In this document: in pieces, positions 16,416 to 25,645 of the stretch
Position numbering within the stretch: position 1 is the first letter of the stretch
Layout: every line of letters begins with the position of its first letter
From: Jejuia rubra
GTDB lineage: Bacteria; Bacteroidota; Bacteroidia; Flavobacteriales; Flavobacteriaceae
Length of the DNA: 64,000 nucleotides
Direction: 5' to 3'
Assembly: GCF_042684665.1 (NCBI RefSeq)
Contig: NZ_JBHULY010000013.1
Span: 183,622 to 247,621 of the forward strand
Notes under the pieces: generated by a model
Seen by the model: only the letters and a program-made list of their open reading frames with translations
What the model was told of the DNA's origin: nothing
Database searches by the model: none
Position numbers and translations under genes: made by a program

Positions 16416-17708
16416 CTATTTTTTTGGCACAAAGACATGGCTTGTGGGCAGTTCAAATATATCCAAATCGAAATAAGGAACTGCAGACAATACATGGTCA
16501 AAAATATCGGCCATTATGTATTCGTAATTTACCCATCTTTTATCACTACTGAACGCATATATTTCAATTGGCAAGCCTTCTGAAGTTGGCGCTAGTTGGC
16601 GAACCATAATGGTCATGTCCTTGTTTATGCCTGAATGCTTTTCAATATAGGTTTGGATATATTTTCTGAATACCCCAATATTGGTAAGGTTTCTGCCATT
16701 TAAAAGAAGTGCCTTGTCAACGTTATTGGTAGTATTGTATTTATCAATGTCGTTTTTTCGTTTATCTAAATATTGGGCTATCAACTGTATTTTTTTTAGC
16801 CTTTCCACATCGGCATCTGTCAAACATTTGATGCTGTCCTGTTTAATGTTTAGGGCACGCTTAATGCGTCTGCCATCTGCATCCATCATACCCCTCCAGT
16901 TTTTGAAGGAGTCCGAAATCAACGCATACGTGGGAATGGTGGTGATGGTCTTGTCCCAATTTTGAACTTTTACGGTGGCCAAATTGATTTCAATCACATC
17001 TCCATCGGCTCCGTATTTTTCAAAGGTAATCCAATCCCCAATCCGCACCATATCATTTATGGATACCTGAATGCTGGCCACAAACCCAAGAATAGTGTCT
17101 TTAAAGACCAAAATAATAACGGCAGAAATGGCACCCATCCCGGTAAGGAACTTCAAAAATGGAATATTGGTAATAATAGCAATGGCCGACATGATACCGC
17201 CCAGCCACGCAAAAATCATAAATACCTGAATATAGCTATCGATAGGCTTATCCCTAAAACGCGGTAAGGTTTTTAGAAAGTCCTTTATGGTGTTGAGCAG
17301 GCTCCTTGCAATCCATAGGGTGAGAACAATGGCGAATACTTTCAGGCCTTTTTCAATTAGGATTTCGAAATTGTAAAAATCCGCAAAAACATCAGGCACA
17401 AATTCCAGAGCTATCAATAATGGAATGATGTGCGCTATGTTTCGGGGTACTTTATTAGAAATCAAAAGGTCGTCAAAATTGGTTTTGGAACGTTTTGCGA
17501 ATTGGGTAAATGCTCCAATCAATATCCTTCGAATAATGACATCGATTATAGCGATAACAATTATTAACCCTATTAATAAAACCAACATATTTAGGTAGGC
17601 TGCAGACGATTCCGAAACGCCTAAATTTAAAAGATAATCATAAATCCAATGTTTTAGATTCGATACTTGGTCAACAGTAGTTTCAGAAATAGTTTCACTT
17701 TGAACCAT
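16416..17708 (-). CDS. MscM/YbdG-type mechanosensitive channel
   Basis: 430 aa. Hydrophobic helices lie at about residues 40-62, 92-110, 125-145, 165-185 and 190-215, then an MscS beta domain (SINDMVRIGDWITFEKYGADGDVIEINLATVKVQNWDKTITTIPTYALISDSFKNWRGM). GRRIKRALNI after it is characteristic of the YbdG/YnaI group rather than canonical MscS, so the window holds two distinct mechanosensitive channels. It overlaps the stop of the upstream DUF3817 gene by 1 nt, so the pair is co-translated. It converges with the PhoX-like gene, only 4 nt apart. Confidence 0.9.
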   Translation of the reverse strand: MVQSETISETTVDQVSNLKHWIYDYLLNLGVSESSAAYLNMLVLLIGLIIVIAIIDVIIRRILIGAFTQFAKRSKTNFDDLLISNKVPRNIAHIIPLLIALEFVPDVFADFYNFEILIEKGLKVFAIVLTLWIARSLLNTIKDFLKTLPRFRDKPIDSYIQVFMIFAWLGGIMSAIAIITNIPFLKFLTGMGAISAVIILVFKDTILGFVASIQVSINDMVRIGDWITFEKYGADGDVIEINLATVKVQNWDKTITTIPTYALISDSFKNWRGMMDADGRRIKRALNIKQDSIKCLTDADVERLKKIQLIAQYLDKRKNDIDKYNTTNNVDKALLLNGRNLTNIGVFRKYIQTYIEKHSGINKDMTIMVRQLAPTSEGLPIEIYAFSSDKRWVNYEYIMADIFDHVLSAVPYFDLDIFELPTSHVFVPKK

Positions 17709-17995
17709 TATGCAGTTTTTAAATATTTTCTATCAATATAAAATGTGCCGAAAGGAATGATGGCGGCCAACAAAACTGCTCCAAATTGTTTATTGTTCCA
17801 TTTCATTTCAGGTTTCAGCATGAAGGCGAAAACGATATAAAGTATGAATAAAATGCCGTGGGGCATCCCCAAAAGTTTCACATACTGAGGGTCATCGGCT
17901 AAGTATTTTATGGGCGTTGCAATAAATAATAACAAACTATAAGAGACGCCTTCTAATAGCGCCACGACCCTAAAAATATTCAAAAAGGAAAACAT
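17708..17995 (-). CDS. DUF3817 membrane protein
   Basis: 95 aa with three hydrophobic segments. NIFRVVALLEGVSYSLLLFIATPIKYL, KLLGMPHGILFILYIVFAF and LAAIIPFGTFYIDRKYL are the DUF3817 hallmarks (LEG, G..HG, PFG.F..D). Function is unknown. Promoter TACTTTTG lies 16 nt upstream. Stop and start overlap with the MscM-type channel gene. Confidence 0.92.
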   Translation of the reverse strand: MFSFLNIFRVVALLEGVSYSLLLFIATPIKYLADDPQYVKLLGMPHGILFILYIVFAFMLKPEMKWNNKQFGAVLLAAIIPFGTFYIDRKYLKTA

Positions 17996-18011
17996 ACGAT
18001 TTTATTTTGTG

Positions 18012-18019
18012 CAAAAGTA
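18012..18019 (-). promoter_or_regulatory. Promoter -7 box for DUF3817 / mechanosensitive channel operon
   Basis: TACTTTTG on the minus strand, an exact TAnnTTTG match, lies 16 nt before the DUF3817 ATG. A T-rich -33 region lies about 19 nt further upstream. Confidence 0.6.
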
Positions 18020-18058
18020 GAACACAACTGCAATAAAACCGCAGGATTTAAGACTTTT

Positions 18059-18676
18059 TTATAAAACGTTAAAGATGATAAGTCCGTAACCTACAAAACG
18101 CAACAAACGCAATGAACCGTACAGGACCACATTTTTAAATGGAAATATAATAACGCCAGCAGCTATACAAGAAATGGAAAAGGGCAGGGGCAATAATGCA
18201 CCGGCAATAATCAAAAACCCTCCCCATTTTCTAGAGTTTTTCAATTGTTTCTCCATTTTCATTTCCAAATAATCATGTACCGATGGCATTTTAGTAATAG
18301 AACGCCCCATCCAATAAGACAGCAGTCCACCACCGTAGGACAGTATAGCCAATAGGCCTAAGTATAGCCAAGGATTGTGCATTTTTCCAGCCCAAGCTAT
18401 AAAAATTTCTGGCGGAACAAGCCCCAGTATGGTTTCGGAGACAAAAAAGAAACTCAACACGCCATACGTTGGCAATATTTCGGTAAGTCGCGTAAGAGCT
18501 CCGCTAATATCAAAAAAATGATTTATAGCATAAATAGCCAGTATAATTGCAACAATATAAGGAAGAGCTTTTCTAACAGCCTGCCAAACAAATGCGTAAA
18601 ACCCCGTATAAGCATAATACTGATGCAATAATTGCAAACGGGATTTTCCGGATTTTGTCCTGGTTCTAGACTTCAA
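18059..18676 (-). CDS. VTT-domain (DedA/YqaA-like) membrane protein
   Basis: 205 aa from a TTG start at 18676 (reading M-KSRTRTKSGKS). This start is chosen because a promoter box at 18698-18705 puts the transcript start near 18692, downstream of the earlier TTG at 18700, and no ATG exists in the N-terminal half. It has several hydrophobic helices. VSETILGLVPPEIFIAWAGKM and AILSYGGGLLSYWMGRSI form the VTT/SNARE-associated core with the re-entrant Pro-rich segment, and a second such segment is GALLPLPFSISCIAAGVI. Related proteins are lipid scramblases/flippases. The substrate here is unknown. Confidence 0.85.
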   Translation of the reverse strand: MKSRTRTKSGKSRLQLLHQYYAYTGFYAFVWQAVRKALPYIVAIILAIYAINHFFDISGALTRLTEILPTYGVLSFFFVSETILGLVPPEIFIAWAGKMHNPWLYLGLLAILSYGGGLLSYWMGRSITKMPSVHDYLEMKMEKQLKNSRKWGGFLIIAGALLPLPFSISCIAAGVIIFPFKNVVLYGSLRLLRFVGYGLIIFNVL

Positions 18677-18697
18677 GGTCGTGAATTTAGAGAAAGG

Positions 18698-18705
18698 CAA
18701 AGATA
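18698..18705 (-). promoter_or_regulatory. Promoter -7 box for VTT-domain gene
   Basis: TATCTTTG on the minus strand, an exact match. It decides between two TTG starts for the downstream gene. Confidence 0.6.
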
Positions 18706-18804
18706 ACCCTGAATCTTCAATCGAACCCTAAATAAAACATTATTTATAAATTCTTTAACTACTTTTCGACGAAGTGTTAGATTGAGAAAAAACCAGCAAG
18801 TTGG

Positions 18805-20094
18805 TTAAAGCAAAAAATCTTTCAACTCTTCGTAGTTGGAAATCACGGTAGCTATTTTTTCCTTGCCCATCACAGATTGAATCTGTTTCGGTAAAGGTTG
18901 ATCTTCTTTGATGACTTCTTCAACCACATCCAAAAACTTGGTTGGGTGGGCCGTTTCTAAAAAGACACAATGTGAATTGGGATTATCCTTAAGGTATGAT
19001 TTACAGCCCAAATAGCCTACAGCTCCATGAGGGTCTGCTACATACCCATAGTTGTTATACATTTCTAGCATGGCCTCACGCGTTTCTTCATCTGTAAAAC
19101 TATATGAGGATACATTGTCTTTTAGGGTGTTGAACTTATTCTTGTAGATTTCTTGAATGCGGATAAAGTTGCTCGGTGCGCCAACATCCATGGCGTTACT
19201 GATAGTTTGTATTGACGGACGGGGTTCGTATAATTGTGATTGTAGGTATCTTGTAACAACATTGTTCACGTTGTTTGACGCCACAAAATGCTTTATAGGC
19301 AAACCTAATTGTTGGGCCATCATACCAGCACAGATATTTCCGAAATTCCCGCTTGGTACTGAGAATATGATGTCATTATATTGCTTATGCAATTGCTTAT
19401 AGGCAAACATAAAATAGAACAACTGAGGTAACCAACGTGCCACGTTAATAGAATTAGCCGAAGTCAATTGCATTTTGCTGGTCAGACTTTCATCAAGAAA
19501 AGCCCGTTTTACCATGGCTTGACAATCATCGAATGTGCCGTTAACTTCTAATGCCGTAATGTTTTGACCAAGTGTAGTCAATTGTTTTTCCTGAATATCG
19601 CTTACTTTTCCACTAGGATAAAGTATCACCACATTAACTCCTTTCACACCTAAAAATCCATTGGCAACAGCGCCACCGGTATCGCCAGAAGTGGCTACCA
19701 AAACAGTAACTTCCCTGTCATTATCGCGATTAAAATATCCAAGACAACGTGCCATAAATCTCGCCCCCACATCTTTAAACGCCATGGTTGGCCCATGGAA
19801 CAATTCTAATGTAGAAATATCCTCATTCAACTTCACCACTGGAAAGTCAAACGACAATGTTTCTTCCACAATGGTTCTTAAAACATCCTCAGGGATTTCA
19901 GGCAACACAAATTGCTTGATGGCTTCAAAAGCTATTTCATTATAAGACAAACTATCGAAGTTATCCCAAAACGATTTTGGTAATGGGGTAATGCTTTCCG
20001 GAAAGTACAATCCCTTGTCTGGTGCTAAACCTTTAATAACAGCATTTTTGAAGGTCGAATCTGGTGCTATATGGTTGAGTGAATAGTAATTCAT
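18805..20094 (-). CDS. thrC: Threonine synthase ThrC
   Basis: PLP-dependent conversion of O-phosphohomoserine to threonine. The start is set at the ATG at 20094 (MNYYSLNHIAPDSTFKNAVIKG); 429 aa is the normal length. ELFHGPTMAFKDVGARFMAR carries the Schiff-base lysine. VATSGDTGGAVANGF and VPSGNFGNICAGMMA are the phosphate-binding and cofactor loops. Third gene of thrA-thrB-thrC, 98 nt after thrB. Confidence 0.96.
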   Translation of the reverse strand: MNYYSLNHIAPDSTFKNAVIKGLAPDKGLYFPESITPLPKSFWDNFDSLSYNEIAFEAIKQFVLPEIPEDVLRTIVEETLSFDFPVVKLNEDISTLELFHGPTMAFKDVGARFMARCLGYFNRDNDREVTVLVATSGDTGGAVANGFLGVKGVNVVILYPSGKVSDIQEKQLTTLGQNITALEVNGTFDDCQAMVKRAFLDESLTSKMQLTSANSINVARWLPQLFYFMFAYKQLHKQYNDIIFSVPSGNFGNICAGMMAQQLGLPIKHFVASNNVNNVVTRYLQSQLYEPRPSIQTISNAMDVGAPSNFIRIQEIYKNKFNTLKDNVSSYSFTDEETREAMLEMYNNYGYVADPHGAVGYLGCKSYLKDNPNSHCVFLETAHPTKFLDVVEEVIKEDQPLPKQIQSVMGKEKIATVISNYEELKDFLL

Positions 20095-20192
20095 TTTTAA
20101 TTTACCGATTACGAAAGGCACAAGACCGAAGCTGAAACCGGGTTTTATTTACATGATGTTATTTCTCCAATAGTCGAAATGGCATCGTCTCA

Positions 20193-21116
20193 TTAATTTA
20201 TAATTTTTATGCCTGTGGTATTTATTTTCGAAACGTGGATATCAAAATCTATATCAGAGTCAGCATAAATACTTTGCATCGCTTCTTTAACGGTATTTGC
20301 CTGCTCTAAACCTTTACTTAAGGTAAAAATAGATGGTCCTGACCCTGAAATTCCAGCACCTAAAGCACCTGCATTCAAAGATGCTCCTTTTACTTCGTTA
20401 AATAATGGGATGAGCTTGCTTCTGTGAGGTTCCACAACTACATCTGTCAATGCGCTTTTTATCAAATCGAAATCGCTAGTATGCAAGGCATGTACTAGGC
20501 TTCCGAGATTTGCCCATTGGGTAATGGCGTCGTTCAACGGGACTTCATTCGGCAGCAAACCTCGGGATTCTGAAGTTTTAATTTCAATTTGAGGATGAAT
20601 GATTGTTGCATATAAATCACTGGGGGTTGGCAATTCCAGTATCTTTAAAGGCGATACACTTTTTACCAACGTAAAACCACCAAAAAGAGCAGGGGCAAGG
20701 TTATCTGCATGTTCACATTTACTGGCCAAAGCTTCACCTTTGATCGCGAATTCGGTCAATTGTGTTTTGTTGAATGGTCGTCCAATTAATTCGTTCATCG
20801 CAAAAACACTCCCTACAGCACTAGCAGCACTACTTCCGATACCACTGCCAGGCTTTATGTTTTTGTAGATTTCAATCTCGAATCCAAAATCTACATCCAA
20901 AGCCTCGTACATGGCCAAAGCTGAAACGCCAGCAACATTTTTCTCTGTTTCATAAGGCAAATCAAACCCTTCTATGTGCGATATATAGATACCTTTTTTC
21001 TCAATTTTCCGAACCACCATTTCGTCACCAACGCTGTCCAAACAAAAGCCCAAAACATCAAAGCCACAGGAAACGTTGGCCACGGTAGCAGGTGAAAATA
21101 TCTTTATTTCGTTCAT
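20193..21116 (-). CDS. thrB: Homoserine kinase ThrB
   Basis: GHMP-family kinase that phosphorylates homoserine. The start is set at the ATG at 21116 (MNEIKIFSPATVANVSCGFDVLGF) because ThrB proteins begin directly with this strand, giving 307 aa. KPGSGIGSSAASAVGSVFAMN is the ATP-binding GHMP loop, and GAGISGSGPSIFTL is the C-terminal GHMP motif. It lies 164 nt after thrA. The gap holds an ACTGTAAACTGCGACTG repeat that also occurs near 30150. Confidence 0.96.
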   Translation of the reverse strand: MNEIKIFSPATVANVSCGFDVLGFCLDSVGDEMVVRKIEKKGIYISHIEGFDLPYETEKNVAGVSALAMYEALDVDFGFEIEIYKNIKPGSGIGSSAASAVGSVFAMNELIGRPFNKTQLTEFAIKGEALASKCEHADNLAPALFGGFTLVKSVSPLKILELPTPSDLYATIIHPQIEIKTSESRGLLPNEVPLNDAITQWANLGSLVHALHTSDFDLIKSALTDVVVEPHRSKLIPLFNEVKGASLNAGALGAGISGSGPSIFTLSKGLEQANTVKEAMQSIYADSDIDFDIHVSKINTTGIKIIN

Positions 21117-21254
21117 TTTATCTATTAAATAGTTTTCGGCCGCACTGGAACAATAGCTGGATTTTTTTTTGTGTAACATTCTTCTTTTTTTTCGCTTTTC
21201 AATGCATTCATTCTTAACAATGAGATTTCTCTCTAACGTCCGAAACGACTGCCT

Positions 21255-21283
21255 ACTGCCACTGTAAACTGCGACTGTTTTTA
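21255..21283. repeat. ACTGTAAACTGCGACTG repeat, copy 1
   Basis: CTGCCACTGTAAACTGCGACTG in the thrA-thrB gap matches the block at 30150-30175. At the second site it is preceded by CAGTTTACAG, so it can fold, and by tandem CAGTCAT units. It is a short dispersed intergenic repeat. Confidence 0.5.
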
Positions 21284-23725
21284 GTCGTTAGCTAACCTTA
21301 TAATATCCGCAAACAATCCAGAGGCTGTAACATCAGCTCCGGCTCCGGCTCCCTTTATAATCATAGGCTGTTTTGGGTAACGCTCTGTATAAAACATGAC
21401 GATATTATCGCTGCCTTCCAAATTGTAAAATGGATGCCCTTCAGGAATTTCCTGTAAACCCACACTTGCCTTGCCATTATCAAATTTTGCCACATACTTC
21501 AATTGGCAATTATTTGCTTTCGCGGAAGCATATAGAGCCTGATAATGTGATTCATCAGCAATCAGCGTTTCATAAAACTCGTCCACCGAACCACTTTTTA
21601 GTCCGGCCGGGGATAGGAAAGATTTGTTTTCAATATCCTCTAAATTCATTTCAACTCCACTTTCCCTGGCTAAAATCAAAATCTTACGAGCAACATCTAC
21701 ACCGCTTAAATCAATCCTTGGGTCGGGTTCCGTATAACCTTCGGCACCTGCCTGTTTTACCACGTCATAAAACTTCGTGGAATCGTCAAAGTTGTTAAAG
21801 ACGAAATTTAAACTTCCCGACAATACGGCTTGTATGGAATTGACTTTATCTCCCGAAGCCATCAAATTCCCTAATGTATCAATAATCGGCAAACCTGCGC
21901 CTACATTGGTTTCAAACAAGAAAGGCGCATTGTATTTTAAGGACAGTCTTTTCAAGTCCTTGTATTTTTCAAAGTCACTGGAACAGGCAATTTTGTTACA
22001 AGCTACTACCGCAATACTTTCTCTTAAATACTTCTCGTATAAATCGGCAACGTCAGCGTTTGCGGTAACATCCACAAAAATACTATTTCGTAAATTCATG
22101 GATTTTGCTTTTTCAAAAAAGCCAAACAAAGAGGCTTCTTCGCCATTGGCCAATTGCTCTTTCCAATTTTTCAAATCAATGCCTCCGTCATCAAATAGCA
22201 TCTTTCTTGAGTTGGAAAGACCCGCCACGCGAAGGTTGATTTTCAAGTTTTCCTTCAGGTATTTTTTTTGTTGTTTGATTTGCTCCACCAAACGTTCACC
22301 CACATTTCCAACGCCAGTGATAAATACATTCAACTGTTTTGTAATGGTTTCAAAAAAGGCTTCATGTAATGTATTCAGAGCTTTTTTCACATCACTTTCT
22401 TCAATGACGATAGAGATATTCTTTTCTGACGCACCCTGGGCTATGGCTCTCACATTAACATTATTCTTGCCCAATGCGCTGAACATTTTGCCACTGATGC
22501 CCTGATGGTTTTTCATATTGTCGCCAACCAAAGCAACGATTGCCAAGTCAGTTTCAACAATTAATGGGTCAATCTTATGCAATGCGATTTCATTTTCAAA
22601 AGTAATGTCGATAGCGGTTTTGGCGATTTCAACATCTTTTTTCTCAATACCCAAGCAAATGGAATGTTCCGAAGATGCCTGAGTGATTAAAATGACATTG
22701 ATTTTTTCATTTGAAAGGGTTTCAAACAAACGTTTGGAAAACCCTGGAATACCCACCATGCCACTACCTTGAAGCGTCAGCAATGCGATATTGGAAATGT
22801 TGCTGATGCCCTTTACAGGTGATGCCGAACCGTTTGCGTTTTTTGAAACTATAGTACCCATATCTTCAGGCTCCATAGTGTTCTTAATATGAATTGGAAT
22901 TTCCAAATCCAATACGGGTTGTACCGTTGGGGGGTACAATACTTTAGCTCCAAAGTGGGAAAGTTCCATGGCTTCCTGATAGGAAATGGTTTTTATAGGG
23001 TAAGCCTGTTTTACCAATTTTGGGTTGGTTGTAAACATCCCGCTCACATCTGTCCAGATTTCCAATTGCTCCACTTTTAAAGCTGCCGCAACGATAGCTG
23101 CAGTAAAATCCGAGCCTCCGCGACCCAAAGTAGTTTGCTCGCCACTGGCAGAACTTGAAATAAACCCGGGGAGTATGGTAATCTGCTCTTCTGCAGTTTC
23201 GAAATATTCGATAATATTTGTGTTCGTTACTTCAAAATCTACTTCAGCTTTAGTGAAATTAGAATTGGTGATTACCAGTTTTCTGGAGTTTTTCCTTTTT
23301 GCGGAAAGTCCTCTAGCTTTCATTGTTTCGGCTATTATGAAAGATGACAAAGCTTCCCCAAAACTTACCAGTTTGTCCGAAGTTTTAGGAGAAAGTTCAT
23401 TGATCAGGAATATACCTTCCAAAAGACTTTTTAAGGCCTCCAATTTATCCTCAACATAATTAACAATCGCTTTGTTACCATTAGGATTAAGCTCGTTGAC
23501 GATGCTAAAATGTATGTCCCTTATAATATTGAATGTTTCAAGATATTCCTTGTCCTTATTTTGTGCCTGTTTTCCGGCTAAAAGCAACTTATCTGTAATG
23601 CCTCCAACTGCGGATACCACGCAAATAACTTTACTGCTTTTGGAATAATCATCTAAAATATCGATGACTCTATTTATATTTTTTGGAGAACCTACAGAAG
23701 TCCCTCCGAATTTTAAAACCTTCAT
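21281..23725 (-). CDS. thrA: Bifunctional aspartokinase / homoserine dehydrogenase ThrA
   Basis: First and third steps from aspartate to threonine. 814 aa. The aspartokinase domain (1-~290) starts MKVLKFGGTSVGSPKNINRV and includes TTLGRGGSDFTAAIVAAAL. Two ACT-type regulatory domains (~310-450) include NVILITQASSEHSICLGI and NVRAIAQGASEKNISIVI. The homoserine dehydrogenase domain (~460-814) starts NVFITGVGNVGERLV, the NAD(P) GxGxxG loop, and contains GAEGYTEPDPRIDLSGVDVARK. The ACT domains suggest threonine feedback. Expression is probably controlled by the leader at 23756-23942. Confidence 0.97.
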   Translation of the reverse strand: MKVLKFGGTSVGSPKNINRVIDILDDYSKSSKVICVVSAVGGITDKLLLAGKQAQNKDKEYLETFNIIRDIHFSIVNELNPNGNKAIVNYVEDKLEALKSLLEGIFLINELSPKTSDKLVSFGEALSSFIIAETMKARGLSAKRKNSRKLVITNSNFTKAEVDFEVTNTNIIEYFETAEEQITILPGFISSSASGEQTTLGRGGSDFTAAIVAAALKVEQLEIWTDVSGMFTTNPKLVKQAYPIKTISYQEAMELSHFGAKVLYPPTVQPVLDLEIPIHIKNTMEPEDMGTIVSKNANGSASPVKGISNISNIALLTLQGSGMVGIPGFSKRLFETLSNEKINVILITQASSEHSICLGIEKKDVEIAKTAIDITFENEIALHKIDPLIVETDLAIVALVGDNMKNHQGISGKMFSALGKNNVNVRAIAQGASEKNISIVIEESDVKKALNTLHEAFFETITKQLNVFITGVGNVGERLVEQIKQQKKYLKENLKINLRVAGLSNSRKMLFDDGGIDLKNWKEQLANGEEASLFGFFEKAKSMNLRNSIFVDVTANADVADLYEKYLRESIAVVACNKIACSSDFEKYKDLKRLSLKYNAPFLFETNVGAGLPIIDTLGNLMASGDKVNSIQAVLSGSLNFVFNNFDDSTKFYDVVKQAGAEGYTEPDPRIDLSGVDVARKILILARESGVEMNLEDIENKSFLSPAGLKSGSVDEFYETLIADESHYQALYASAKANNCQLKYVAKFDNGKASVGLQEIPEGHPFYNLEGSDNIVMFYTERYPKQPMIIKGAGAGADVTASGLFADIIRLAND

Positions 23726-23755
23726 GTTTTAATCAATTGATTGAAATGATAAATA

Positions 23756-23785
23756 CTTAAAAACTTGTAATTTTTGAAATTACAA
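23756..23785 (-). terminator. Attenuator terminator in thr operon leader
   Basis: On the minus strand TTGTAATTT (23777-23785) pairs perfectly with AAATTACAA (23765-23773) across a 3-nt loop and is followed by GTTTTT. The 5' arm can instead pair with AATTACA at 23803-23809, which overlaps the thrL stop codon. The two structures are therefore mutually exclusive. Confidence 0.65.
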
Positions 23786-23807
23786 CGACAGTCCGAAGTT
23801 AATGTAA

Positions 23808-23915
23808 TTAGCAACCCCAAGGGGTTGTAGTATTTGTGGTGCATCCAAAAATAAGAGTAGCTCCTCCAAGAATGGAAGCTCTATAAATACCCGTATTTTG
23901 ATACATTGGATGCAT
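23808..23915 (-). CDS. thrL: Threonine operon leader peptide, 35 aa
   Basis: Too short for ordinary gene calling. It reads MHPMYQNTGIYRASI..., then TLIFGC, and ends TTNTTTPWGC. Five of six consecutive residues are Thr, and two more Thr and three Ile codons lie earlier. The ATG is about 14 nt after the transcript start predicted from the TACTTTTG box at 23935-23942. The stop lies at the antiterminator arm and 82 nt before the thrA ATG. A CAACCCC/GGGGTTG palindrome (23812-23827) overlaps the last codons. Ribosome stalling at the Thr run when Thr-tRNA is scarce would free the 23803-23809 segment and prevent the terminator. Function is inferred from architecture; the symbol is by analogy with enteric thrL, not homology. 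Confidence 0.7.
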   Translation of the reverse strand: MHPMYQNTGIYRASILGGATLIFGCTTNTTTPWGC

Positions 23916-23934
23916 AATGTTGAATAATAAAATC

Positions 23935-23942
23935 CAAAAGTA
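23935..23942 (-). promoter_or_regulatory. thr operon promoter -7 box
   Basis: TACTTTTG on the minus strand, an exact TAnnTTTG match, predicting a start near 23929 just ahead of the leader peptide. Confidence 0.65.
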
Positions 23943-24054
23943 TTACATTTAGCCTAATAAAAAAACTAAAGTTTATTTTTTGCTGAATTCTCAAGAGGAG
24001 GCATTTTTCTTTTGATATTACAAATGATTTTGAAAAGGCATTAAAAATTTAATA

Positions 24055-25614
24055 ATGAAGATATTTTCTAAGGAACAGATTTACGCAGGGGATAAATTGA
24101 CAGCCGAAAGGCAAAATATAAGCTCCACAGATTTAATGGAGCGCGCTGGCACACAGATTTTTAATTGGATGCACCGACGCATGCAGGGGGCACAGGTACC
24201 CATTCATATTTTTTGTGGCATTGGTAATAACGGTGGTGACGGTTTGGTTTTAGGGCGTCATTTGATTCTGGATGGCTATAATGTGAACGTTTACGTGGTC
24301 AACTGCAGTGATAAAAGGTCAAAAGATTTTTTGGTGAATTACGATCGCATAAAGAATGTCACAAAAAAATGGCCAACGCTATTGGGTTGCAGTGAAGATT
24401 TTCCTGAGATTCACCCCAATGATATTATTGTTGATGCCGTTTTTGGCATAGGATTGAACAGGCCCGTTGATGATTGGGTAAAGGGGCTTTTTATCCATTT
24501 TAGAAAAAGCAAGGCATTTACATTATCCATTGATATACCCTCTGGATTGTTTGTGGATAAACCAGTTCAAGATGAAGACAATGTAGTTTGGGCCGGATTT
24601 ACCTTGAGTTTTGCTTCACCGAAGCTGGTGTTTTTCCTTCCAGATACAGCAAAGTATACCGTTCAATGGGAAGTTTTGGATATTGGTTTGGACCCAGAGT
24701 ATTTGCATACCACGGAAACCGAGGCACAATTAATTAGTAAATATGAAGTGTTGCCCAATTATATCCCAAGGGATAAATACTCGCATAAGGGGCAATTTGG
24801 TCATTCCTTGATTATAGGAGGCAGTTATGGCAAGATTGGAGCAGTGACGTTGGCTTGTCGTGGAGCACTTTCGGCGGGATCAGGATTAGTATCCGCCTAT
24901 GTGCCAAAATGTGGTTATACCCCTTTGCAATCGGGTTTTCCAGAAGCTATGGTAATTACTGATACAGATGAAAACAAGATCACTTCAATAAAATATGATA
25001 TAGCACCTACTGTTATTGGTTTTGGCGTTGGAGCGGGCACGGATACCAAAACTATTTCTGCTTTTGAGGAATTTTTGAAAGTAAATAAGGCTCCATTGGT
25101 AATTGATGCCGATGGACTCAATATGCTTTCCAAAAAGAAATCGCTATTGAAGATGTTGCCAGAATTAACCATATTAACACCACATCCTAAGGAATTGGAA
25201 CGTTTAGTTGGAGCGTGGAATGATGATTTTGAAAAATTGGGTAAAGTAAAAGCCTTTTCAAAAAAATATAGACTTATCGTAGTGGTTAAAGGAGCCAATA
25301 CCATAACTGTTTTTAACGAAAAATTTTATATTAATACCACCGGAAATCCCGGGTTGGCAACGGCAGGCAGTGGAGACGTGCTCACAGGAATTATTACTGG
25401 ATTGATTGCGCAAGGCTATCACCCATCCGTTGGGGCTATTTTCGGAGTGTATCTACACGGAAAGTCGGCAGATATAGCTGTTGAGGATTTTGGCTATCAA
25501 AGCTTGATTGCCAGCCATATTGTGGAGTATTTGGGTGAAGCGTTTATTGATTTGTTCAAACAGCCAGAACAGCCTCAACCTGAGGAGGAATACACAAAAA
25601 AAGCCACTGAATAG
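24055..25614 (+). CDS. nnr: Bifunctional NAD(P)H-hydrate epimerase / ADP-dependent NAD(P)H-hydrate dehydratase
   Basis: Repairs damaged NAD(P)H hydrates. 519 aa. The N-terminal YjeF_N epimerase domain (1-~215) shows DLMERAGTQIFNWM, FCGIGNNGGDGLVLGRHL and DAVFGIGLNRP. The C-terminal ribokinase-like dehydratase domain (~235-500) shows HKGQFGHSLIIGGSYGKIGA, VIDADGLNML, LTPHPKELERL and the catalytic NPGLATAGSGDVLTGIITGL. It is divergent from the thr leader. Its stop codon lies in the loop of a bidirectional hairpin shared with the convergent TlpA-like gene. Confidence 0.95.
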   Translation: MKIFSKEQIYAGDKLTAERQNISSTDLMERAGTQIFNWMHRRMQGAQVPIHIFCGIGNNGGDGLVLGRHLILDGYNVNVYVVNCSDKRSKDFLVNYDRIKNVTKKWPTLLGCSEDFPEIHPNDIIVDAVFGIGLNRPVDDWVKGLFIHFRKSKAFTLSIDIPSGLFVDKPVQDEDNVVWAGFTLSFASPKLVFFLPDTAKYTVQWEVLDIGLDPEYLHTTETEAQLISKYEVLPNYIPRDKYSHKGQFGHSLIIGGSYGKIGAVTLACRGALSAGSGLVSAYVPKCGYTPLQSGFPEAMVITDTDENKITSIKYDIAPTVIGFGVGAGTDTKTISAFEEFLKVNKAPLVIDADGLNMLSKKKSLLKMLPELTILTPHPKELERLVGAWNDDFEKLGKVKAFSKKYRLIVVVKGANTITVFNEKFYINTTGNPGLATAGSGDVLTGIITGLIAQGYHPSVGAIFGVYLHGKSADIAVEDFGYQSLIASHIVEYLGEAFIDLFKQPEQPQPEEEYTKKATE

Positions 25615-25621
25615 TGGCTTT
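25600..25621. terminator. Bidirectional terminator hairpin
   Basis: AAAGCCACT / AGTGGCTTT forms a perfect 9-bp stem with a GAAT loop. On the minus strand it is followed by a seven-T run, on the plus strand by TTTAAATCTTTT. The nnr stop codon TAG is inside the hairpin. Confidence 0.8.
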
Positions 25622-25645
25622 AAATCTTTTATAAAGGAAGGTTCT

